A DNA stretch of 64,000 nucleotides, from NCBI GenBank assembly GCA_039519185.1, contig CM076846.1, positions 151,666,605 through 151,730,604 on the forward strand, given 5' to 3'. Shown here in pieces: positions 11,160 to 23,100 of the stretch. The position numbers and the translations under genes are program-made. A model generated the notes under the pieces. The model was not told the origin of the DNA, searched no databases, and saw only the letters and a program-made list of their open reading frames with translations. The first letter of the stretch is position 1. Each line of letters starts with the position of its first letter. This stretch comes from Astragalus membranaceus (taxonomy: Eukaryota; Streptophyta; Magnoliopsida; Fabales; Fabaceae).

Positions 11160-12320
11160 ACCCCAATTCATCTACACGCATTTAAAAAAATGTTTTACAT
11201 TCTCATAACATTCCCAATATAAAACCTATAAAGTTAGTGGCATCGATATGATCTTGGTGGAGATGATTTTGAGCCGAATATGGGGGTTAAGGACAGATTA
11301 GACAAAACCCTTTTCCATATAAGTAGTGAAGGAAGTTATTTCTAACTTCCAACCTTAAAATTGTTAGTATCGTCTCGCATTTATCTCAATGGAGATGATT
11401 TCGAGCAAAATATGGGGGTGAAGCACAGCACCTCACCCTTTTCCATCAACAACACACAATAACAACATCAAATAGTCATCTAACCTAGGGTTCATCAAAC
11501 ATCAAAACAACAATTTAACATCTCCAACAACATACACATTTCCATTAGACATTTTTCAATTAACAACATACACATTTCAAAATTAACATACACTTGTCAC
11601 CAATTATCAACTCCAATTAGACATTTTTCAATTAACAACTCTAACAAACATACACTTTTCAATTAACATCTCCAACAACATGCACATTTCATACACATAC
11701 AATTACACTATCTTAAACACATACACTATTCAATTATATTTTTCAATTTCAATTCAATTCCAATTACTTCTTTCAATTACAACTTTCTAATTAATAACAA
11801 CAACAACAATTTTATTCTACAATTCTAAACACTATCTTAAACACATACAACAACCTTTCAAATTTCACAATCCTAAACACTAATATTAATATTTCTAACA
11901 ATAAAACTTTATCCTATAATAACATACACATTTAAAACTCGCATTTCACAACTAAAAACAACTAAACAAAAATCATTTCGAAAAACAAAAATAAATAAAA
12001 ACTAACCGTGACTGTGACTGTGGTGGCTGTCCGGTGCGGTGGTTGTCTGGTGACTTGCGAAATAGAGGTCCGGTGACTGTGTGAAATAGAGAGAGAGACA
12101 CAATTAGTGAAAAATAGAGAGAAGGTTCGTAGAGACAGAAAGAGAGAGAAGAAACAAACCTTGGTAATGTGGACCCTGGTGGCGTGGACGGTGGTGGTGC
12201 GGTGGCATGGACGGTGGTGGTGTGATGGCGTGGACGGTTCGGAGAGGGAGAGTTTAGAAAGAATGGCGAAGAGGAAAGAAAGAGAGAAAATAGGGAGGGA
12301 TCCGGGTTTAAATTTTTTTT
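11160..12320. other. Interior of the CACTA element without a gene
   Basis: This is A/C-rich DNA with many CAACA and ACACATTT runs (11440-11960), then a GA- and GTGG-rich stretch (12070-12300). I see no protein with recognisable similarity. Confidence 0.5.
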
Positions 12321-13279
12321 AACAGTTAGCGACGGAATTCCGTCGCTAACTTTGACCACGTGTCAAATTAAATTGTAACGGACAGTGGCACAATTTTCAA
12401 AGATTAGCGACGAATTATTAGTGACGGAAATCCGTCGCTAACTATTGCCACGTGTCAATTAAACTGAAACGGTCAGTGGCACAATTTACTATGGTTAGCG
12501 ACGGATTATTAGCGACGAAAATCCGTCGCTAATCCAAATCAAAATATTCGTCCCTTCGCGCCTTGTCAAATCCGTCGCTAAATAAGTGCAATTCCGTCGC
12601 TAAATTAGTAAAATCAATTCCATCGCTAATGGAGTAAAATTCCGTCGCTAAGCTAAATTCCGTCGCTAATCAGTCATTTTTTTTGTAGTGAGTGGAGGTT
12701 TTGGAGAATAGAACCCCAATAAGAAAAGTTACCCCACCTAGGATGGATGTTACCCCACCACCTAGGAGGGATCCTAGAAGGCATAGAAGACATGTGACTC
12801 CACAATATTACTATAAAGAGGAGTATGATGTGCAGGATGAGGATGGTCCAAGGTTGCATAGACATAGGCATAGGCATCATGGTGATGATGATGGTGGTAG
12901 GCCAAGGAGGGATAGAGATAGGGAGGAAGAGCATTGGAAAAAGAAGAAAATCAAAATCCCTAGTTTTCTAGGTAAGAGTGAAAGTCTGGACCTATACTTG
13001 GATTTGGAGCTCAAAGTTGAGCAAATCTTTACTTGCCATGAAGTTAGAGAAGAAAAGAAGGTTAAGCTTGCCACCCTAAAATTTGTGGATTATGCCTTGC
13101 TTTGGCAGGACAAAGAGCAAAAACTTAAAGTGAGGCGTGGTCAAAGACCTATTGAAGATTGGGAGGAGCTAAAGTCATTAATGACAAGAAGATATGTCCC
13201 ATCTCACTACCAACACTTAATATAAAGTTTTCAGAATACAATCTATAATCTAATTTATCAAAATGTCAGTTAAAAATAC

Positions 13280-14290
13280 AAGAAATTGTTTGGGTGACTA
13301 CATCGTATTTGTCTTTATCTGAGTGCTCAGAGGGAATAAAACTAAAATCCTCAAACCAAATAGCATAGAAAATTAAAGTTACTATTTTACCACAGTTTTT
13401 TTATTAAAAATAAAACCGAATTTTTTTACATTAAACGTCTTATATCCACCCAGAAATTAGCAAACTAATTTAAGTATTTAAAAAATCAAAGTTAAGGGCA
13501 AACGTTATCTCATAATAGTTTGTATTTGCCACACAATGGTGTCTTCACATAGTCAATTATAAGGGCAAGCGTTATCTCATAATAGTTTGTATTTTGGTTG
13601 AACCAACCATTTGCTTTGATTGCGTAACACGAAGAATTATCATAATTATCATAAGAAAATAAAGTTACTTGTATATTGAAGAATGAAAATAAACTCGAAG
13701 AATTGTTGTGAGTTTTTCTTTCTGCTCAATTTCCTATTTATATTAAGATAAATCAATGAAAACATACTTAAAAACTGAAAAAGTAATCAAGTTGCTATAA
13801 AAGTTCCCTAACAGATTATGTAGAAAACCCACCAAAAATCATCCAAATAAATAGGATATAATTTAGTGATTTTAACTAATGCATTATGTAACCCATGGGT
13901 ATCCATTAGTATAGGAGACCTATCAAACAATATTAGACCAAGCTTACAAAAAAAACAATAATGTAGACCAATTCAATGAAACAACAACGATCCTATTAAA
14001 AAATACAAGCAAATAAAATTATCAAACAATGAAGAAAACCATGACTAAATACCCTATTATATATCGAACAAAAGATAAAAATTATTATATTTTTCTTTAT
14101 TGAACATTAAAAGTATCTAATTAGCAATAAATTATATACTATACAATTAATAATATAAATGATTAAATTTTTAGAACCCCATCACATTCTTTTTTTTACA
14201 AGAAATCCCATCACATTCTTAATTTGTCACTAAAACAACATTCTCAACCTAGGGCAAATGGTAATGTATTCACGGGGTATTTATGGCTAC
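13280..14290. repeat. Tandem duplication unit 1, blocks A, B and C
   Basis: Block A (about 13320-13560) matches 19484-19750. Block B (about 13595-13870) matches 25338-25543 plus 25846-25945. Block C (about 13870-14290) matches 31590-32000. The matches keep the same order and strand, so this is one copy of a tandemly duplicated, apparently non-coding unit. Block D follows at 18361-18407 and 19244-19314, beyond a Mutator-like element. Confidence 0.75.
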
Positions 14291-14742
14291 CCAAACAATG
14301 TTTCCCCTAACTGTCAAACAAATTTCTAAAATTACCTCTTAACACGTAATTTCAGAATGTATTTTTTTTGATTTTTTCCGGATATAAATTTTAACATGCA
14401 ATTCCGGAACGTGTTTCTCTAAATTTTCCGGATTTACGTAATATAAGATAATTTAGGAATGTCTTTTTTTTATTTTATATTTTCTCGGAATTATAATGTT
14501 TAAGGTATTTCCAAAACACAAATTCATATTCCAGAAATATCATGTTTTAGGTATTTCCGGAAATACAAAAAAATGTATTCCGGATTTATCCTTTAGCCAT
14601 AATTCCGGAAGTGTAATTTTTTTTTTCTATTTGTTCTTTTTAATTGAACATTTATTTGAATTGATTAAAATAGCGGATTATAACATAAAGACTACACCCA
14701 ATTCTCTAAAACATGACAGAAAGAAAATACAGATAAGTTTCA

Positions 14743-15072
14743 TTACTGTGACGGTTGTCTTGGTTGCAAACGACGAATAATCTCGGCCACACTTCGTGTG
14801 GTTTCCACGTACACCTCCAAAGGACTTTTAGTCCGAAACATGTCACGGATGCTCAACATGGCGCGCACGTCATCGCCTGTCTTCACAACCATTGAGGACC
14901 AGTGAACACGGCCATTATCGCCAAAACTGGGTTTGCGATAAGTGATACTTGTGACCTCTCGCTCGTCACCCTCCACTTGCACCTTACGCTCCAATTTATC
15001 TTTGAGAGAAGCGAAGGTAATGTTGTCGGCAAGCCTGCATAAAATAGGTTTTGGACATCGGAAAAAGACCAT
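14743..15072 (-). pseudogene. Small PB1-like protein fragment linked to the Mutator-like element
   Basis: The 109-residue frame begins MVFFRCPKPILCRLADNITF and contains ITYRKPSFGDNGRVHWSS and a segment ending VETTRSVAEIIRRL. Similar small N-terminal modules occur upstream of transposases in some plant Mutator-like elements; this is from memory and not verified. It lies downstream of the transposase pieces on the same strand. It may be a separate gene of the element or an unrelated fragment. The frame is open, but its context is degraded. Confidence 0.4.
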
Positions 15073-15239
15073 ATTCTCTGTTGGTGATTGTGCCCTGATG
15101 GTGAATGGCGGTTATTAGTGTGAAATCATGAGAGTATTGGGTTGAAAGGGTGTCCATTTTCTTGTGTATTGTGTGAAAGAAGTTGGAATCAGATGATGTG
15201 TTGTGTGTGAAAGAACTGGAACCCTTAATCGGTATATTT

Positions 15240-15920
15240 GTAGTGAAAGTTCTGAAACCCTAAATGGGATGTCCACCGTTGATGAAAAGTGTCGGTAAAA
15301 TCAGGACCGTTGAAAGTGTCGGCAACATCACGGTCGTTGGAAAGTGTCGGCAAAATCAAGATCGTCAAATAATTATAAAGCATTTAATAAAAATATATTA
15401 AACAATCATCCAACGTCTACATATTTAATTGGGCCGGTCGGTGCACTAGGGGCTGGAGCTAAAGCAGACCATAATTGGAGACGTCAAACATATGGATATA
15501 ACCATGATCTAGCGTCTGGTGAAGCATAATGAGACCAAGATCGATGAACAGGAGGTAATGGACTAGTAGAGTTCAAGTTAACCTGCACCCAACAAAGCCC
15601 ATGGACAAACCCAATACCGACCAATATGCTCTGACTAACCCAATAAGCGATAGATATTAGCGAGGGAAACCAAATCCGTCGCTAAAAAATTACGTAGCGA
15701 GGGAAATTAGCGAGGGAAACCAAATCCGTCGCTAAACATGGCGTAGGCGCGTTTTTTTTTTTAAAAAATAAAATTCAAATCCGTCGCTAATAGTCCGTTG
15801 CTAATGCTGACGTGACCGTTGCGCAGACCTTGGAATGCGTGAGATTCCAAATCCGCCGCTAATTCAAATTTCCGTCGCTAGTTTTCCATCGCAACCTCCT
15901 GACATGACCGTTGAGCAGAC
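15240..15920. repeat. Short repeats: GTGTCGGCAA and GCGACGG-type motifs
   Basis: At about 15280-15365 the phrase AAAGTGTCGGCAAAATCA recurs three to four times. At 15655-15895 there are several copies of TTAGCGAGGGAAACCAAATC and CCGTCGCTAA, resembling the subterminal repeats of the CACTA element at 10343. No CACTA ends were found here. Confidence 0.5.
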
Positions 15921-16125
15921 CTTGGAATGCGTGAAATAGCCATGACCCACCATCTGATGATGATAACGAAACCAGACCTTGCTATAACGTGCCCCAAATC
16001 AGGCATCGTCATCCACTTCTCAATCTCGCTTCACATCATACTGTTTCTTCTTCTTCTTAGGTGCACCCTTGGTCTTCAATTTGGATTTAGGTGGAATCAT
16101 AGATGTAGTGCTTGGAAACGCAAAT

Positions 16126-17830
16126 TCATACAAATTTCTCAGCAATATCCATACCATTAAACCGCTTCCAAATTGTCTCTATTGTATAACTGATGTCACA
16201 ATCTTTCAATGCTTGTTTGATGCGCTCCTCATCCAATCCCTCCAAACTGAGCCTCATCCAATGGGAATCAACCACCTCCAATGGAATTGGATGACCTCCA
16301 AGGTGCATGTAACCAAGATTGCAAGCACAAGGTAAACCATGTGTAACTTTAATCGTGCAACCACAACGACCTTTATGAGTACCCACACCAGACAATGTTT
16401 TATCAAACTCATCAGCAATATGATTCAATGCATTTACCGAGACCAAACCACGTACATCCTTGTAGAATGGAGTGTTGTGCCGGACATCCACGCGATTGAT
16501 TCTCTTTTGAAAAGAATCCACAATTTTATCAATTTGTGCATTCACCATACCGTGTATTCCCTCCCAGCATCTACATAAATCTCCTCCACTAAAACCCAAT
16601 GCCCTCTTCAATACCCAATGTGCTGACTCAACCCTATATAAAAGTAAAAAAAAAAAAAAAAACAGTGAAACAAACTGTCTATTAAAACAAATAAGATTAA
16701 ATGAGGTACCTATTAGTTGTTGTATTTCCAAAGTGTCTCACCCTATCAATCCACGCCAAGACAAATCTCTTCTTGTGAGGAATCAACCAATACTTGTTCA
16801 AATAAGTCACAAACTTCGGTATATCGACACATGATTGTTCAAATTCGATCCCCGTTGATAAAACTCCTCCTCGCTTGTAGAGTTAACTATAGACCTCCAA
16901 AGCTCCATCACTGACTTGATTCTATCCCCCTTCACCGCCTGCTTACACTTAGCGTTGACATTCTTGTTTATGTGATACCGACAAAGCAAATTCTGACTCT
17001 CAGGAAACACAGCTGTTATGGCATTCATCAATGATGTTTCTTTGTCGGTGAGGATAATTTGAGGAAGTGGGATATCTACCACCATCAGATCTTTCAATGT
17101 CTGCAATACCCATCTATAGTCGTCATACCGCTCTACAGACAAGTAAGCAAATGCCACTGAGCATGTCAACTCAGTGGAAGTCACACCAACAATCTCCAAG
17201 AGAGGCAACCTATATTTGTTGGTTTTGTAGGTGTTATCCATAATCAAAACCCTAGGAAACATCCTCAATAATCAGGGTGTGCCCACATGATCTCAGCAAC
17301 AACATCGGTGTCATCAAATTTTCTGCTCCAACACAAATAATGTTCAGAATCTATCAGCCCCATAGCTCCTGTACCTCTGTTCTAAAACCTCTCCGTCTCG
17401 ATCGGAACATGCTGTGAGTTCTATACAGCTGTGAGATAGTACTCAAGTTGCCAACAAATCGCTTCTTAATTGCATCCAGACTATTATGCGCTTTAACATT
17501 TAACATAGTATGCTCTTCAACCAAAGACCCTCTCTTCCTTATTGAGCCGCCCAATCACCAACAGGAGGATTTAGTGGTGTAGCTTTCAGCCTGAAAGGAC
17601 AACCACACTTCTTTGAAGACATTGTTCCAGAACAACCGATGTCTACTCCAACATATCTACCATGTCTCTCGCAACCCAAAATAATTTTATTCTTCTTACC
17701 CTTACCATTCATGGTGGACTCGGATCTAATAATGATAACAACCACTCCATTGGCTTTCCCGATGTCTCTAGCCCAACGTACAAGATCATCACGGGTAGCA
17801 AAAATCTACAAAATGGTTAATAACTTATAA
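16126..17830 (-). pseudogene. MULE/FAR1-like transposase pseudogene
   Basis: On the minus strand the order is: an N-terminal FAR1-like zinc-binding region (about 17820-17540; CERHGRY, KKCGCPFRLKA); a linker (17554-17354; SLDAIKKRFVGNLSTISQLY); a MULE transposase domain (17268-16807; VLIMDNTYKTNKYRLPLLEI, ILTDKETSLMNAI, CRYHINKNV, giving a DDE-type spacing of D, D); and a SWIM zinc finger (16400-16330; GRCGCTIKVTHGLPCACNL). The pieces are in different frames with stops between them, and a poly-T-derived insertion lies at about 16650. In plants such sequences are either transposases or FAR1-related derivatives; the breaks and the setting favour a dead transposase. Confidence 0.75.
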
Positions 17831-18360
17831 ATAATCATTATCATAATTAATAACTTATAAATAATCGTAAACAACAGCTTTAGGGAGACATGTACCTCTA
17901 TAGTGGTAAATGCGTCAGATAAATCCATAGCAGGGAGAATATTACCATCAGCTGTAGCCATATCTATTTAATAAAATCAAATAAATAAATTAAATATAAA
18001 AATTTAAATAAAAAAATTGGAATTACCCTATGACACATAAATCCGGAATAGAAAAAAATTAACATTCCGCATTTATGTCTTATCAGGTAATTTTGGAATG
18101 GAGCAAATTAAAATTTCCGGAATTACCCTATAACACATAAATCCGGAAGACAATTTTATACTTCCGAAATTATTTTTTTTGGGTAATTCCGGAAAGGTAA
18201 CAAAATTTTGTTTTCGGAAATACCTTTTTAATATGTAATTCTGAGAAAAGTAAAATTTCGGAGCCTGGTAAAAAATTTGGTCAAAATGAAAGAGGTATTT
18301 TGGGGTTAAAATGAAAAATGGGGGTATGATGTCCATAGGGGAGGGTATGAAAAAAAAACC

Positions 18361-18407
18361 CGCTTTGCTTAACTGACTTTTACTAACTCATTGTGATTTC
18401 TATCCTT
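18361..18407. repeat. Tandem unit 1, block D, left part
   Basis: GCTTAACTGACTTTTACTAA and the following bases match 33770-33800. The block is split by the LINE insertion and resumes at 19244. Confidence 0.65.
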
Positions 18408-18867
18408 GTAATACCGATGGCGCTGCCAAGGGTTGTCTGGGACCTGCCGCTTGTGGTGGTATTTTCAGAGACAAGTGCTGCCATTCTTGGCTATTTTTCT
18501 ACATCTATTGACAACAATTATGCTCTTCATGCTGAAATTATTGGGGCTATGTTGGCTATAGAGATTGCTTTTGATAAAGGATGGAAGTATCTGGTTGGAG
18601 TGCGATTCTCAGTTAGTGGTTTCCGCCTTCAAGAATTGCAAAATAGTTCCTTGGAAGCTTAGGAATAGATGGAATAATTGCTTATATTTGACGAGACAAA
18701 TGGACTTTGTTTGCACTCACATTTATAGAGAATGTGACACTTGTGCTGATAAGCTTACCGGACATGGTATTAACACAAGTGGTTTTGTCTGGTGGGACCT
18801 TCCTCATAGCTTCATTGCTGAGGATTTCTTCAGAAACAGGTTAGGTTTGCCAAACTATAGGTTCTGA
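18408..18867 (+). pseudogene. LINE-type RNase H fragment
   Basis: The first frame opens with NTDGAAKG, the Asp-containing start of the RNase H domain found at the C terminus of many plant LINE polyproteins. A second frame at 18565-18867 carries WLECDSQLVVSAFKNCKIVP and ends with HIYRECDTCADKLTGHG, the later parts of the same domain. The change of frame at about 18450-18570 shows it is broken. It is truncated at its 5' end, so no RT is present. The plant RNase H module assignment is by motif. Confidence 0.7.
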
Positions 18868-19243
18868 TGTTTTTCGGTTTGATGGTTTCAGCCTACTTCT
18901 AGTCTGCTGTTTTTGGTGTGCTGCAAATTATTGTTAGTGACTCTGGTGCCAACCTAGTTGGGATGAGAGTCATTATAGTGATGCCTTTGCAAGCCAATCT
19001 TAAAATTCTTTGGTCTAGACTCCTTTTAATAGGGCTGCTATTTTTTCCTTCTAGTTGTAATGATGTTTTATTCATGGGTATTGGCCTAGTCCCCCGATGT
19101 ATTTTGTATTTTTTTGTTTCTTATCAATAAATTGTTGGGAGAGCACTCTTTTTCCTTTTAGATGTTTTTCCCTAAGGAGAGTTTTGCATTAGAAGGTTTT
19201 AACGAGGCTCCATAACAACCCTTTCTTTTGCTAAAAAAAAAAA
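18408..19243 (+). mobile_element. 5'-truncated LINE
   Basis: The insert ends in a run of 12 A residues and is flanked by ATCCTT on both sides (18402-18407 and 19244-19249). The related sequence at 33795-33835 lacks it. It contains only the C-terminal RNase H region and a 3' UTR with AATAAA at about 19125. Confidence 0.75.
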
Positions 19244-19314
19244 ATCCTTTTTCAAAATAAAGTTTTTTATGCAAAACTTTTTTAAATGGAAGCAAATTTA
19301 ACTAAAGAACAACA

Positions 19315-19453
19315 TGTCCCTCACTGTTAGTTGCGTTGGCCGTTTCAGTGATATGGGGACGTCGACTCCTAGGTTCGAACTCGAGTGTGAGTAGTAGTGG
19401 TAGTGTGTGTGTGTGTGGTGTTTATTTATCATTTCATCTAAGTAAATCAAAAA
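19315..19453 (+). mobile_element. tRNA-derived SINE
   Basis: This 139-bp insert lies between two perfect 15-bp copies of AACTAAAGAACAACA (19300-19314 and 19454-19468). It holds a B-box-like GGTTCGAAC (19372-19380) and an A-box-like TAGTTGCGTTGG (19328-19339) and ends A-rich (AAATCAAAAA). These are the marks of a SINE with internal RNA polymerase III promoter. A (GT)n run lies at about 19404-19421. Confidence 0.82.
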
Positions 19454-19483
19454 AACTAAAGAACAACATAATGGAACACAAGC

Positions 19484-19750
19484 AAAAGAGTGCTCTGGGG
19501 GAATAAAACTAGAAACCCCAAACCAGATAGTGTAGACGGTTAAAGTTATTATTTCATCACAGTTTATTTCTTAAATATAAAATAGAGATTTTTTATATTA
19601 TAAACGCCTCATATTCACTGATAAATTAGCTATCTAATTTATATGTGGATATAAAGTATTCAAAAAATCAAGGTTAAGGGTAAACATGATCTCACAGTCG
19701 TTTTATTTGCCACACTATGGGATTTTCACAGGGTCAATTATATACTGCTA
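19484..19750. repeat. Tandem duplication unit 2, block A
   Basis: This is homologous to 13320-13560, starting GAGTGCTCTGGGGGAATAAA. It follows directly after block D of unit 1 and the SINE, which fixes the tandem order. Confidence 0.7.
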
Positions 19751-19796
19751 TGTCTTCTAGGGTCAATCATACAAGAATGTGTCAAAAATTTGAAGT

Positions 19797-20151
19797 TGTA
19801 ATAATAATATTAGAGTTTAGATAAGTTTATTTACTTTCAGTTATTCTACCTAACCCTTGTATCTGTTTAGGTAGACTATTGAACACTGAACTCATAACTG
19901 AATAGTGTGTAAAAATGAACTTATTATTTGATTGAATGTTTACAATTTGTTATATACAAACTAGAACGGAATGAAACTAGAACTGAATGAGGAATAGTTA
20001 GTTCAACAAGATGCTAACTGTAATACAACCAGAAACTAACCAAAACAGTAACTAACAACTAACTATAGTTAACTTAACCAGATACAAGGGTTAGGTAGAA
20101 TAACTGAAAGTAAATAAACTTATCTAAACTCTAATACTCCCCACTCTAATA
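19797..20151 (-). repeat. 3' LTR of the copia element, with self-inverted end
   Basis: The LTR segment at 19989-20136 is repeated at 24480-24627. About 58 bp at 19808-19865 (TATTAGAGTTTAGATAAG...) is the inverted complement of 20079-20136 (...CTTATCTAAACTCTAATA), so the LTR is bounded by an unusually long inverted repeat. Its outer limits are approximate. Confidence 0.65.
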
Positions 20152-20158
20152 CTCCCCC

Positions 20159-23100
20159 TCAAGTTGGGAGATAGATGTTGTGAAGACCCAACTTGGACAA
20201 TAAGTCATGGAATAAAGTAGCAGTAACCGGTTTAGTAAGAATATCAGCAAGTTGGTGAATGGACTTGACATGTACCAGTCGAATTACACCAGATAGGACA
20301 TTCTCTCTAATGAAATGGCAATCAATTTCAATATGTTTTGACCTTTCATGAAAGGTAGGGTTGGAAGCCAAATGAATAGCTGATTGACTGTCAGAAAAGA
20401 CAAGAGCAGGCCCAGTAGAAATCTCAAAGTCTTTTAAGAGTGAATGCAGCCATTGTAGCTCACTAGCTACACTTGCCAAGGATTTGTACTCTGCTTCAGC
20501 AGAGGAACGTGACACAACCTGTTGCTTCTTGGATTTCCAAGAAACTAGGGAATCTCCAATGAAGACACCGTGGCCAGTTGTGATCCTTCTAGTGTCTGGA
20601 CAACTTCCCCAATCAGAATCTGCATATGCTTAGAGAGAAAAAGTGGAAGCAGCAGAGGAAAATAAACCAATTCCTGGCATGCCTTTGAGGTACCTCAGAA
20701 GGTAGTGGACAGCATTCAAGTGAGCAGTTGTTTGTTTAGACATGTATTGGTTGAGTTTATTTACAGCAAAACAGATATCTGGCCGAGAGATAGTGAGATA
20801 TAGAAGTCTACCTATCAATCTTCTATACTGAGAAGCCTCAGGTAGGAGATCACCATCATCCATACTCAATTTAAGGTTTTGATCCATGGGAAGTGCAGTT
20901 GGCTTGCTATCAATGAAACCAGTGTCACTGAGGAGAGAAAGGGTATATTTCCTCTGTGAAAGGGATATACCATCAACTCCCTTAGCAATTTCCAAGCCTA
21001 AGAAGTACCTAAGAGACCCAAGAATCTTCAATTTGAATAGGTTTTGAAGCTTCTTTTGTACCTGTTTAATCATTTCAACGGAGGGACCAACAACCACAAT
21101 ATCATCAACATACACTAATATTGCAACAAAGGTCTGGCCAGACCCTGTAGTAAACAAACTATAGTCATTCTTGGATTGAACAAAGCCACAATTGGTGAGA
21201 GATTGAGAGAATTTGGTGAACCATTGTCTTGAGGCTTACTTTAATCCATAGATGGACTTATTCAACTTGTAAACAAGTTTCTCCCCCTTACTAATGTACC
21301 CCAGAGGAGGATCCATGTAAACTTCAAATAGGTCTCCATTTAAAAAAGCATTGTTGATGTCAAGTTGGAGAAGATGCCAACCTTTGACTGCTGCAATGGA
21401 TAGAAGAACCCTGACAGTGGTAAGCTTGGAAACAGGGGAAATGGTGTCTTTGAAGTCCACAGCAGCCTGTTGGGTGTAGCCCTTTGCCACAAGCCTTGCT
21501 TTGTGTTTGTCAAGAGAGCCATCAACATTGGTTTTGACCTTGTACACCCATCTACATCCTATGGTGTGTTTACCTTGAGGAAGAGGAACTAGGGTCCATG
21601 TGTTATTAAGTTCAAGGGCATCTAACTCAGATTTCATAGCCTGCTGCCACTCAGAAATTTTGGCAGCTTGATGATAGAACTGAGGTTCATAGAAGGAAGA
21701 AATCTGGTTGATGAATGCAGCATATATGTGGAGGACAGATTGTCATGAGAAATGCATTGATTAATAGGGTGGGAACAGACACTGTTACTTTGGTAATTAC
21801 TGAGGTAAGAGGGTGGATTGGAAACTCTAGTAGATCGTCTAGGTTCTGTAACAGGTTCAGCAAGTGCAGTAGGAGTCACTGCTGGGGAAGTTGGTGTTGT
21901 ATGGGTAGTGTCAAGGACAGCAGCTTGAGGTGTTGGTGGTGTATCAGTGAGTATATTGACATTGGTTGACTGTGTGTCAGGGATAGGAAGGGGGAGGACA
22001 GTGTCTGGGAAAGGATCAGGGGGTAAAGTCTCAGGATCAATGTTATGAAAGGGGAAAATAGTTTCATGGAATACTACATCTCTTGAAATGAAAAAGGTCC
22101 TGGATTGAAGATTATAGAGTTTGTAGCCTTTATACCCTACAGGATAACCTACAAAGACTGAAGGAATGGCTCTAGGGGTTAGTTTGTCTCTTTTAGAAGG
22201 TAATGTGGATGCATATGCTAGACAACCAAAGACTTTCAGTGAAGAGATGTCAGGTTCTTTGGAGAATAGCAACTGATAGGGGGTTTTACCCTTAAGATGG
22301 TTAGATGGGGGTTCTATTGATGAGGAATACTGATGTTTTCAAACACTCTCCCAAAAAGAAATAGGGGCTCTAGATTGAAAGTATAAGGCTCTTGTCACAT
22401 TGAGAAGATGCTGATGTTTTCTTTCAACTACTGAATTTTGTTGTGGTCTTTCCACACAACTAAATTGATGTAAAGTGCCTTTGGCTGCCAAGAAATCAGT
22501 AAGGGCCAACTCTTTGGCATTGTCAGTTCTAATAGCCTTAATCACAGTGTGAAACTGAGTTTCAATTAGTGCAAAAAAGTGTTGAATAAATGTGGGTGCA
22601 TCAGATTTGTGCTTAAGCAAGTATATCCATGTAAAGCGAGAATAATCATCCACAATTGTTAGGAAAAATCTATTTTGATCATAAGTTGGAGCATGATAGG
22701 GCCCCCAAATATCACAATGTATGAGACTAAAAGGAGAATTAGACATGTGATTAAAGGAATGAAAAGACAAACGTTTTTGCTTTGATAAGGGACAAATGTT
22801 ACATGTATGAGATATGCTAGAAGATGACAAATTCAATCCTCGAGTCTTGCTAAGTGAAAGAAGACATTTATTGGACAAGTGTCCTAAACGTGCATGCCAC
22901 AAATTGAAATTTTGGTCATGGGCAACTGAATTACAATGAGAAACTATATTATTGGATAGTGTAGTGACATTGGAAGTGATGCGAATGGTCTTATCTGAAG
23001 AGCAGACAGTATTGACTGGAAGAGTAGGCTGATGAGCTTGAAAGAGATATAATCTTTGAACCAGCTCACCGCTCCCAATCAATTTCATTTGCTTGAGTTC

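Larger units (their letters stand above)
10343..12690 (-). mobile_element. CACTA (En/Spm-type) element inserted in gag
   Basis: The ends are CACTACAAAAAACAGTGG and TTTTTTTTGTAGTG, flanked by the 3-bp duplication AGT (10340-10342 and 12691-12693). Both ends carry many subterminal copies of TTAGCGACGGAATT or its complement (10365-10615 and 12325-12670), the usual transposase-binding pattern of CACTA elements. The interior keeps a broken transposase-associated domain on the minus strand but no TNP2-type transposase, so it is a 2.35-kb non-autonomous copy. Confidence 0.92.
10208..13225 (+). pseudogene. Ty3/gypsy gag pseudogene split by a CACTA insertion
   Basis: The reading frame begins ATG AGT TCT at 10208 and runs as a short coiled-coil-like N terminus (residues about 15-40, rich in Glu, Lys and Leu). 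It is interrupted at 10342 by the CACTA element and resumes at 12691. The second part has a basic His/Arg/Asp-rich stretch and then a retrotransposon gag domain (KIPSFLGKSESLDLYLDLE, VKLATLKF, WEELKSLMTRRYVP) and stops at 13225. With the 3-bp duplication removed the two halves are one base out of frame, so the gene was frameshifted as well as interrupted. The capsid region is truncated; no zinc knuckle, protease or RT follows. Confidence 0.7.
14291..18355 (-). mobile_element. Degraded Mutator-like element inserted in unit 1
   Basis: This DNA separates blocks C and D, which are closer together in the second unit, and contains a broken MULE/FAR1-like transposase. Near both edges are repeats built on TTCCGGAATTACC and ACACATAAATCCGGAA (about 14330-14600 and 18020-18250), which could be remnants of subterminal sequence. 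I could not define exact terminal inverted repeats or a target duplication, so both ends are approximate. Confidence 0.55.

Noticed and set aside
10340..12693. Repeated GCGACGG units as a possible CRISPR-like or satellite array
   Set aside because: They are CACTA subterminal repeats: both orientations, irregular spacing, inside clear CACTA ends.
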